Of a DNA stretch of 8,037 bases, positions 1-5,504 are shown piece after piece. Both the position numbers and the translations under genes were made by a program. Source of the stretch: Spirochaetales bacterium (GTDB lineage: Bacteria; Spirochaetota; Spirochaetia; Treponematales; UBA12059); NCBI GenBank assembly GCA_004525355.1, contig SPCK01000079.1, positions 1 through 8,037 of the forward strand, written 5' to 3'. Below the pieces are notes generated by a model, which saw only the letters and a list, made by a program, of their open reading frames with translations, was not told the origin of the DNA and searched no databases. Within the stretch, counting starts at the first letter, position 1. The number at the start of each line of letters is the position of its first letter.

Positions 1-41
1 ATGGATACATACCCCTTCATCGCCGGATAGAGCGGTGATGC

Positions 42-70
42 TTGCGTCATGACGTATTTTGAGACATAAT
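42..70 (+). promoter_or_regulatory. Candidate sigma-70-type promoter for the first gene
   Basis: CATAAT at 65-70 matches the -10 consensus at five of six bases. TTGCGT at 42-47 is a weak -35 (three of six), and the spacing is 17 bases. The -10 lies only 8 bases before the ATG at 79, so transcription would start at or beside the start codon. No Shine-Dalgarno sequence is visible before that ATG. The pair therefore reads as a possible leaderless promoter. It is inferred from sequence alone. Confidence 0.4.
45..54. promoter_or_regulatory. Perfect 10-base palindrome in the promoter spacer
   Basis: CGTCATGACG is its own reverse complement and lies between the candidate -35 and -10 boxes, overlapping the end of the -35. 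That is a typical place for a repressor operator. A single 10-base palindrome can also occur by chance, and no second copy was noticed near another promoter in the window. Confidence 0.25.
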
Positions 71-78
71 TGTATTGT

Positions 79-1491
79 ATGGAAGACACCTCGTTTATCG
101 ATCAGCTTGACCGGAGTTTGTGCGCCAAGATCGAGCGTATGGACAGGGTGGAGCTTAAACAGCTCAAAGATGATTACAGGCTGTTCCAGTCAGCTTTCCA
201 GGCTATCTATAACGTGCTCCTCAGGAAAGGGATCATCCACGAGGACCCGTACAAGTACGAACTCAAGATATCCGAGGTTACGACGCCATCGGAGCATCCT
301 TTCGCAGAGAACGAAAAACTGGACCAGATGTGCATCCGCCTTTCCCAGTTTGAATCGTACCTTGACTTTCTCAACAATTATTATCAGTTCAGCACAGACT
401 TCCTCACGATAGGACGGATCAAGCGTCTCGTTGCCTTGACCAAGTACTTCAATTTCATACATTTCACTGAGAACAGCCCCCACATGAACACCCGTTACCT
501 GGCGGAGATGCTCACCACGATCCGCAAAGGGTCCGATCCCCTGTCATCGGGCATTCTCAATGAGGCCTTGCTGCAGATGGACAAGGCCACAAAGAAGATA
601 TTCCACACCCTGAAAGACCTGACGCTCATCCACAAGGAGCGCTTCAAGCTTGAAATACGCCGCCTGGTCCTGCAGAGAATGGATGTCGACAGGGATTTTG
701 CCATCACCCACCGCGAAGACCTGGTCCACCGCATGCGCCAGAAATGGGCAGAGTCAACCGGCGATCTACCCTTCTACGCCGAGTTGGCGGAAGAAATCAT
801 TCTCGAGGATTTTTCATCGGAAGGCCAATCCGCACGTGACGAAATCCTACGCAGACTGGCCGTCCAGGAGGAGAAAAAAAATCTGTCGGAAACCCGCAGC
901 TTCAAGGCCGTCGCGATGGAAGGTTCGAGAGTACTCATCGCCGCCGGCTTCCAGCTGGGAGACGCCGTCCAGAAGCTGCAGGACAATCAGGCCCTGCTTG
1001 ATGTGCAGGACAGAACCTTCATGACCAAGGTCAAGCGCGCCTTGCGCCAGATGATGGGCAAGAAGGCCGAGCACGTCATCCACGATGTGGAGTACTTCGA
1101 CCCGGTCACGAGCGAACGCAAGTACGAGAGCATCGACCTGACTGCCTTGCTTGAAGACGCGGGCAGGCGAGCGCAGAGCCTTTCAGGCATGGTTTCAAGG
1201 ACCTCGGTGGCTGCAAAGCGGTTGGAGAACGCAACCGAGGAGCAAGTCTACAAATTCCTTGAGAAAGGCATCGAGGACCTGCAGTCGTATTATCGAAAAT
1301 TCTTCGCCCTGGACGACTTCTTCAAGACTGCGGTCACCGACCCAGACCTCAAGGGCAGGGTTCGATCCGTGATGATGGAACTTGGTTCAATAAAAAACGC
1401 CTTCATAAAGGCCAACCAGAAGCGCCACGAATATATCGCACAACGTGAAGAACTCGAACAGATGAAGAGGCTGGGCATACGGGAAGCGTAA
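79..1491 (+). CDS. Conserved-looking hypothetical helical protein
   Basis: This 470-residue protein belongs to no family I recognise. It has no signal peptide, no hydrophobic stretch long enough to span a membrane, and no P-loop, Cys cluster or other catalytic signature. It is rich in Glu, Lys, Arg, Leu and Gln in patterns that suggest a largely alpha-helical cytoplasmic protein. Charged stretches around residues 260-295 and near the C-terminus (about 445-470) could form coiled coils. The first 110 residues contain many aromatic residues (for example the Tyr-Leu-Asp-Phe-Leu-Asn-Asn-Tyr-Tyr segment near 94-102). I chose the ATG at 79; a TTG at 70 in the same frame would add three residues, but it overlaps the candidate -10 box. 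The first ~500 bases look more AT-rich than the downstream genes. The gene lies 76 bases before the peptide-binding protein gene with no terminator between, so read-through into that cluster is possible. The continuous long frame and absence of internal stops make it a real gene. Confidence 0.85.
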   Translation: MEDTSFIDQLDRSLCAKIERMDRVELKQLKDDYRLFQSAFQAIYNVLLRKGIIHEDPYKYELKISEVTTPSEHPFAENEKLDQMCIRLSQFESYLDFLNNYYQFSTDFLTIGRIKRLVALTKYFNFIHFTENSPHMNTRYLAEMLTTIRKGSDPLSSGILNEALLQMDKATKKIFHTLKDLTLIHKERFKLEIRRLVLQRMDVDRDFAITHREDLVHRMRQKWAESTGDLPFYAELAEEIILEDFSSEGQSARDEILRRLAVQEEKKNLSETRSFKAVAMEGSRVLIAAGFQLGDAVQKLQDNQALLDVQDRTFMTKVKRALRQMMGKKAEHVIHDVEYFDPVTSERKYESIDLTALLEDAGRRAQSLSGMVSRTSVAAKRLENATEEQVYKFLEKGIEDLQSYYRKFFALDDFFKTAVTDPDLKGRVRSVMMELGSIKNAFIKANQKRHEYIAQREELEQMKRLGIREA

Positions 1492-1567
1492 CGGTACAGG
1501 ACAAAATACAAGTCCGGCCACGGCATACCACATCACCCCCTCCACTGCCTAGTACCGAGGAGTCAAT
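1492..1567 (+). other. Short intergenic gap before the binding-protein gene
   Basis: These 76 bases hold a strong ribosome binding site (GAGGAG, 1557-1562) five bases before the ATG at 1568. CGGTAC at 1492-1497 and GTACCG at 1552-1557 are inverted copies 54 bases apart, the second abutting the ribosome binding site; this is weak structure. I see no convincing terminator and no clear promoter, so the upstream gene may be transcribed together with the cluster that follows. Confidence 0.4.
1557..1562 (+). promoter_or_regulatory. Strong ribosome binding site (GAGGAG)
   Basis: GAGGAG lies five bases before the ATG at 1568 and fixes the start of the binding-protein gene. It is among the strongest Shine-Dalgarno sequences in the window, consistent with abundant production of a periplasmic binding protein. 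Confidence 0.75.
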
Positions 1568-3160
1568 ATGAACAGACGAATCGCCGCGCTTGTGACGGTG
1601 ATCCTTCTCGCCGCTACCCAGACCATGTTCGCCCAGGCGGCCGAACGCACAGAGTTCGTCGTCGGGCTCGGACCGTACGGTGTCGAACTCAACCCATACC
1701 GCGCCATCTACTCCCACGAGATGCAGATACTGGACGCGATGTACGAAGGCCTGTTCTCCTACGACCCGCAGACCATGGACCCGGTCCGCGCACAGGCGGA
1801 ATTCTTCAAGAAATCCGCGGACGGCAAGACCTGGACTTTCACGCTCAGGAAGGATGCGCTCTGGTCGGACGGCACGCCGGTCACTGCGGAGGATTATGTT
1901 GAATCCTGGCGTTACCTGCTGACACCCGAAACCGGCGCCGACTATGCGGTGTTCCTGGACATTGTCAAGGGCGCCCGCGATTTTCGTTCCGGCAAGAACC
2001 GACGCCCCGAATCGGTAGGCATCCGCGCCATTGACGAGAAGACCCTCGAGGTACAGCTCGAGGCGCCGGCAGCCTACTTTACCCGGCTGCTCTGCCACAT
2101 GAGCTTCGTTCCCATCCACCAGTCGCTTCGCGGCAAGCGCACGTGGACCGTGGACCAATCAGTCGGCAACGGGCCGTACGTCCTGATCTCGGCCGACGAC
2201 AAGGAAATGCGGTTCAAGAAAAACGACCGGTACTGGGACGCCGCCTCCGTGGCCATTCCGGCCCTGCGCGTCCTGTTCCTCGATTCGGAGACCGAGGCCA
2301 CGACGCGCTACAACGATGGCGAGATCCAGTGGCTCATGGACATGGCGGACACCGATATCCTCGGGGCGCCAGACGACATCCAGTACGCCCCCAGCTTCGG
2401 CACCGGCTACTATTTCTGGAATGCCTTGCGCAAACCCTGGAACGATGCGCGTGTGCGCAAAGCCCTCGCCCTCCTGGTCCCGTGGGAACGCATACGCACC
2501 TCGGATAACTACTACTCTCCGACATCCACCCTTGTATTGCCCTTCGCCGGCTACGAGTCTCCAGTGGGCATCGAGTCGGCCGACGTCGATGCCGCCAAGA
2601 GCCTGCTATCCGCGGCCGGATTCAGCGACCCCGCGAGCCTACCTGTCATCAAGTTACTGATTCCCGACACGCCCACGCACCAGGCAAACGCTGCCATAAT
2701 GACGGAAGCCTGGAACGCCCTCGGCATTCGCACGGAGATCAGCATCCCGGCGGATAACGAATCCATACGCGAACTGCGGCAGAAAGGCTTTACCCTGTCC
2801 TTTACCTCGTGGATCGGGGATTTCGCCGATCCGGCAGCCTTTCTCCTCATGTGGACGAGCGACTCGACCCTCAACGAAGCCGGTTACAAAAGCAAGGAAT
2901 ACGATGATCTGGTGCGCCGGTCGATGAACGAGGAAGGCGTCGTGCGTATGGCCACCCTCGCGGCCGCCGAGGCCATGCTACTCGCCGACGCGGCGGTCCT
3001 TCCGATATACCACTCGCTGTCTTTCGACGTCATCGATACCACGGCCATAAACGGCTGGTTCATCAATCCCATGGACGTGCATCCCTTCAAGTCATTGTCT
3101 TTCGGCACGCCCAAGGCCAATCCAAACGTCGCGATGGCCGAGAAGAAGGCAATGCCATGA
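1568..3160 (+). CDS. ABC transporter peptide-binding protein, OppA type
   Basis: This is a solute-binding protein of the SBP_bac_5 (family 5, OppA/DppA) type, 530 residues, a normal length. Such proteins bind oligopeptides or similar solutes outside the inner membrane and deliver them to an ABC permease. Residues 1-25 form an export signal: basic MNRR, a hydrophobic core, then FAQA-A, a plausible signal peptidase I site. There is no lipobox cysteine, so it should be soluble and periplasmic rather than a lipoprotein. The family's signature block is clear at about 84-114 (DGKTWTFTLR, then a WSDGTPVTAEDYVESW segment), followed by the NGPYVL motif at 201-206 and KNDRYWDA at 218-225. The C-terminal NPMDVHPFKSLSFG segment resembles the end of treponemal OppA-like proteins. 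No permease or ATPase gene is present, so it is an orphan here and its ligand cannot be named. The TGA overlaps the next gene's ATG. The family assignment is firm; the ligand is unknown. Confidence 0.93.
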   Translation: MNRRIAALVTVILLAATQTMFAQAAERTEFVVGLGPYGVELNPYRAIYSHEMQILDAMYEGLFSYDPQTMDPVRAQAEFFKKSADGKTWTFTLRKDALWSDGTPVTAEDYVESWRYLLTPETGADYAVFLDIVKGARDFRSGKNRRPESVGIRAIDEKTLEVQLEAPAAYFTRLLCHMSFVPIHQSLRGKRTWTVDQSVGNGPYVLISADDKEMRFKKNDRYWDAASVAIPALRVLFLDSETEATTRYNDGEIQWLMDMADTDILGAPDDIQYAPSFGTGYYFWNALRKPWNDARVRKALALLVPWERIRTSDNYYSPTSTLVLPFAGYESPVGIESADVDAAKSLLSAAGFSDPASLPVIKLLIPDTPTHQANAAIMTEAWNALGIRTEISIPADNESIRELRQKGFTLSFTSWIGDFADPAAFLLMWTSDSTLNEAGYKSKEYDDLVRRSMNEEGVVRMATLAAAEAMLLADAAVLPIYHSLSFDVIDTTAINGWFINPMDVHPFKSLSFGTPKANPNVAMAEKKAMP

Positions 3161-4188
3161 AAGTAATCAGGACCGCGAGACGCGTACTGGGTGCCCTTCT
3201 CTTCGTATTCGCCGCCCTGCCCCTTTCGCTCGGTGGCCTCTCACTGCTGTCCGTCAGGCAATGGGCGACCGATCCCGCCGTGTACAAGTCCCTCGTGCAG
3301 GACAATCGCTTCACGGCGCTCCTGGAATCCCCGGATCTGCCCAAGCTGGCTCCGGCCTCGATCCAGCTGGACGAATTCAACCTGGAAGGTCCCGCACTCG
3401 TCCAGGCATACCAGGCGGCCGTACCGGCCAAGGCCGCGGTCGACACGGCAATGGGCGCCATCGACGCGTTATTCTCGGCGTTCGACCAGGGAGCAAGCGC
3501 GGCGGCGATCGACCTCACGGCCTTCAAGCGCGCAATCGATAGCGGCTCGTCCGTCTTCGCCTCGACCTACCTCGAGCGCGCGACGGATTCCGCGGGCGCG
3601 CTCCCCCGGAATCTCCTGCCGGCAGGCGCCGAGGCAGCCATCCAAACGCAAGGCGGCAAGGATCTGGCGGTCAAGGCGCTCTCCGACGAGGTACGCGCGC
3701 AAGCCGACAAGCTGCCCGACGCGCTTTCGGTCCCGTTGGTCTCCGCCGAAGACAATCGCGACGACCAGCCCATCAACCTGACGACCGCCCGAGCCGGATT
3801 GTCGGCGGCGGCTTTCTGGCTGACCCTGACCGGCGGAGCGCTGTGCCTGGCCAGCGCCTTCCTGTCCGAGGAGCGCTGGCGCCGACGCCTCGGGACGCTC
3901 GGCTCGCGCGTTCTCCTGCCCGGGGCCATCGTCCTGGTCATCGGCCTATTGCCACACCTGTTCAATCCCATCGCTTTCGTGCGTCTCCCGTCTGTAGGAC
4001 AGTCCGCCATGAACGCCGTGCCCGCCCTTGTCGATTACCTCAAATTCGTGGCCGGCAGGTTGGGCGGAGGCTTCCTGATTACCGGACTCGTAACGGTCGG
4101 CCTGGGCACCGCCCTGGTTTCCGTGAAGCGCGCCATACCGCCCTCGGAAGAAGAAGAAGAAGAGGAAGAGCAGGAGTTCCAGACATGA
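3157..4188 (+). CDS. Four-segment membrane protein with poly-Glu tail
   Basis: I recognise no family. The 343-residue product has likely membrane segments at about 9-32, 213-236, 250-269 and 301-322. A roughly 180-residue Ala/Asp-rich region between the first two is predicted, by the positive residues at the N-terminus (K2, R5, R8, R9), to lie outside the membrane. This is a one-helix, large-loop, three-helix layout. The short loop 237-249 is strongly basic (EERWRRR), as expected for a cytoplasmic loop. The C-terminus is cytoplasmic and ends in eight consecutive glutamates (331-338) followed by QEFQT, encoded by five GAA codons then GAG GAA GAG. The start ATG overlaps the stop of the binding-protein gene as ATGA; AGAAGG at 3144-3149 is a fair ribosome binding site. 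Its own stop overlaps the start of the kinase-like gene in the same way, which points to one operon. A role as a receptor or permease partner of the binding protein is possible but unsupported by any motif. Confidence 0.85.
   Translation: MKVIRTARRVLGALLFVFAALPLSLGGLSLLSVRQWATDPAVYKSLVQDNRFTALLESPDLPKLAPASIQLDEFNLEGPALVQAYQAAVPAKAAVDTAMGAIDALFSAFDQGASAAAIDLTAFKRAIDSGSSVFASTYLERATDSAGALPRNLLPAGAEAAIQTQGGKDLAVKALSDEVRAQADKLPDALSVPLVSAEDNRDDQPINLTTARAGLSAAAFWLTLTGGALCLASAFLSEERWRRRLGTLGSRVLLPGAIVLVIGLLPHLFNPIAFVRLPSVGQSAMNAVPALVDYLKFVAGRLGGGFLITGLVTVGLGTALVSVKRAIPPSEEEEEEEEQEFQT
4147..4170 (+). repeat. GAA/GAG trinucleotide tract encoding eight Glu
   Basis: Eight Glu codons in a row (GAA five times, then GAG, GAA, GAG) end 14 bases before the ATG of the next gene. 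The pure GAA part is 15 bases long. Slippage by whole units would change tail length without shifting the frame. The tract also lies just upstream of the ribosome binding site of the downstream gene. Confidence 0.8.
4172..4177 (+). promoter_or_regulatory. Ribosome binding site (AGGAGT) for the kinase-like gene
   Basis: AGGAGT lies seven bases before the ATG at 4185, inside the last codons of the membrane protein. It decides the start of the kinase-like gene: the open frame extends back to 3843, but only this start has a good site, overlaps the previous stop as ATGA and gives a P-loop at the expected depth. Confidence 0.75.
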
Positions 4189-5309
4189 ATTTCGGCGGCG
4201 AGGACGAACAGAATGAATTCCTGCGGAGCCTCGGATTCCCCAGTATGCGAATCCATCGTTCCTACGATCATTTCGACTTTATCAAGGCAGGCCGACGCGC
4301 CCTCGTCATAGGTCCCATGGGTTCGGGCAAGACCGAGTTCAGCGCCCGGGTCTGGCGTGATGCCCGCGTCGCTCTGAAAAAAGGCGCCGGAGTGGCGGCG
4401 CTGACCACCACGGCGGGCGCCGACCGCCGCTTGGTCCACTTCGTTCGATCCCGCATGGACCAGGGTCGATTCCCCGACTACCCCGACGACGCCCTGGCCT
4501 ATCGAGGTGGCTATGAGCGCTGCGGCGATGAAATATCCACGGCCAGGGACTCCTTCGAGCTGGAATCGGTCCTGGCCTGCCGACCGGAAGTGGGCACGTG
4601 GATAATCGACGAGGCGGCTTTCTACGACGAGCGCGTCGCCTACCTGATCCGCAATGAATCCGATACGCGTGGCCTTGTTTTCATCCTGCCCACCCTCGTC
4701 CTCAACTTCCGGAAGGAAATCTTCAACCACACGGCGCGGCTTCTCCTGGAGAATGCCACTGACGTCTTCCCGCTCACCGCGTACTGCGAGCACCCCGACT
4801 GCATAGCCGACTCCCTGTTCACATACCGCTATTACACCGTGGACGGCGACGAGTGCCCGGCGCTTTACTTCGATCCGCTGATCATCATCGGCGGGGACCG
4901 AGCCAAGGACGACCCGCGCGAGCCCGACTACTGCACCCGTTGCGACGAGCACCATTACCTGCCTGGCAAGGAATACACCTTCTTCACGCTCAAGCCGCTC
5001 GGAGAGGCCGCCGCACGGGGAGACATCAAGCCGCTCAAGGCCGAGCTGGCCGCCATCGCCGGCGACATGGAACAATCGCGCCTGTATGCGAGCCTCAAGC
5101 GACTGCACCTGGACAGCGATGACCCCCAGCCGCGCAATCTGTCCGCCCTGCGTGTGCCCTGCATCGCCGAGAAGGCGCTCTGCTACCTCTACGCCGAGCA
5201 GAACCTTTTATCCGCGGACCAGCTGCGCCGCCTCGCGGTCGACCTCAACCTCGACTGGGACTACCTGTCCAGGCGCCTCTCGGACAATCGCAGGCCGCTG
5301 GAACTCTAG
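4185..5309 (+). CDS. Divergent, enlarged type II thymidine kinase-like protein
   Basis: The 374-residue product carries the ordered landmarks of the type II (TK1/Tdk) thymidine kinase fold. There is a P-loop GPMGSGKT at 43-50 (family form GPMFSGKS/T), then a DRR at 80-82 after a TTT strand, at the place of the family's DTR. IIDEAAFYDE at 140-149 matches the family's IDE-Q-F segment, with the presumed catalytic base Glu143. A lasso region follows with Cys201 and Cys206, then IIIGGD (233-238) and a CTRC pair (Cys250, Cys253), equivalent to the structural zinc site. Oddities: the first cysteine pair is spaced CxxxxC instead of CxxC, the stretch between pairs is longer than usual, Gln of the DE-Q-F segment is Ala, and about 105 residues follow the normal end (about 268-374). 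Typical enzymes are near 200 residues. Known family members phosphorylate thymidine with ATP in the cytoplasm; whether this one does is uncertain. It is translationally coupled to the membrane protein upstream. Confidence 0.75.
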   Translation: MNFGGEDEQNEFLRSLGFPSMRIHRSYDHFDFIKAGRRALVIGPMGSGKTEFSARVWRDARVALKKGAGVAALTTTAGADRRLVHFVRSRMDQGRFPDYPDDALAYRGGYERCGDEISTARDSFELESVLACRPEVGTWIIDEAAFYDERVAYLIRNESDTRGLVFILPTLVLNFRKEIFNHTARLLLENATDVFPLTAYCEHPDCIADSLFTYRYYTVDGDECPALYFDPLIIIGGDRAKDDPREPDYCTRCDEHHYLPGKEYTFFTLKPLGEAAARGDIKPLKAELAAIAGDMEQSRLYASLKRLHLDSDDPQPRNLSALRVPCIAEKALCYLYAEQNLLSADQLRRLAVDLNLDWDYLSRRLSDNRRPLEL

Positions 5310-5388
5310 AAAATTCCTCTTATGGGGGGGGCGTCCGCCCGTGAAGCGAGTCGTCGCGCCGTGCCCATCCATGAACGTCCCACAATGA

Positions 5389-5404
5389 CGGCCCCCCCGG
5401 GCCG
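5389..5404. repeat. Small GC hairpin, CGGCCC stem
   Basis: CGGCCC (5389-5394) and GGGCCG (5399-5404) pair perfectly around a CCCC loop. It is one of a series of stem-loops in the convergent gap and lacks a T tract on either side. Confidence 0.5.
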
Positions 5405-5419
5405 GTCTTCCGCCTTCGC

Positions 5420-5458
5420 CGCCGCCTTCAAGGCAGCGAGGCTGCCTTCAGGGCGGCG
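5420..5458. repeat. Long interrupted hairpin between convergent genes
   Basis: The inner arms AAGGCAGC (5430-5437) and GCTGCCTT (5441-5448) pair perfectly around a GAG loop. After one C-C mismatch, a T-A and a T-G pair, the outer arms CGCCGCC (5420-5426) and GGCGGCG (5452-5458) pair perfectly. That is about 17 pairs with one mismatch in 39 bases, far more than expected by chance in a gap. The bases that follow on either strand are not T-rich, so it is not a classical intrinsic terminator. It could slow polymerase from both sides or be a mobile palindromic repeat. Confidence 0.65.
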
Positions 5459-5471
5459 CCATGCACGAGGC

Positions 5472-5495
5472 CGGGTCTCGCCTGAGCGAGCCCCG
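5472..5495 (-). terminator. Hairpin just after the radical SAM gene
   Basis: CTCGC (5477-5481) and GCGAG (5486-5490) pair around a CTGA loop; after a T-C mismatch, CGGG (5472-5475) and CCCG (5492-5495) extend the stem. It begins nine bases beyond the stop of the minus-strand gene. No T run follows on the minus strand, so any terminator role is tentative. Confidence 0.35.
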
Positions 5496-5504
5496 CCTAC
5501 CGCT

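Larger units (their letters stand above)
1..78. other. Upstream edge region, no assignable gene
   Basis: A short open frame from the first base reads nine codons to a TAG at 28-30. It could be the tail of a gene entering from outside the window, but the other two forward frames also close within about 50 bases, so nothing supports one choice. The rest of the stretch holds the candidate promoter and palindrome listed separately. Confidence 0.4.
5310..5504. other. GC-rich structured gap between convergent genes
   Basis: No gene is convincing in these 195 bases. They contain four hairpin-forming segments (5329-5340, 5389-5404, 5420-5458, 5472-5495), a run of eight G (5324-5331) and a run of seven C (5392-5398) that could pair with each other. 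None is followed by a proper T run on either strand. The region may serve as a two-way transcription barrier or be a palindromic repeat element of the kind found between convergent genes. Confidence 0.55.

Noticed and set aside
1492..1557. CGGTAC/GTACCG inverted pair as a terminator or riboswitch
   Set aside because: Six-base arms 54 bases apart, with no supporting inner structure and no T run, are too weak.
1403..2158. 251-residue minus-strand open frame opposite the peptide-binding protein
   Set aside because: It overlaps the signal peptide and signature block of a confident gene and shows no domain of its own.
3843..4184. Upstream extension of the kinase-like gene to 3843
   Set aside because: The added residues are Arg/Pro-rich out-of-frame translation of the membrane protein; the ATG at 4185 has a good ribosome binding site and ATGA overlap.
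4035..5108. Long 357-residue open frame on the minus strand, opposite the kinase-like gene
   Set aside because: It mirrors a gene with clear family motifs in a GC-rich sequence, its poly-Ser run is just the reverse of the Glu codons, and no motif or ribosome binding site supports it.
5310..5504. Integron attC site or CRISPR-like array
   Set aside because: The hairpins lack the attC core ends (RYYYAAC / GTTRRRY), and there are no evenly spaced direct repeats.
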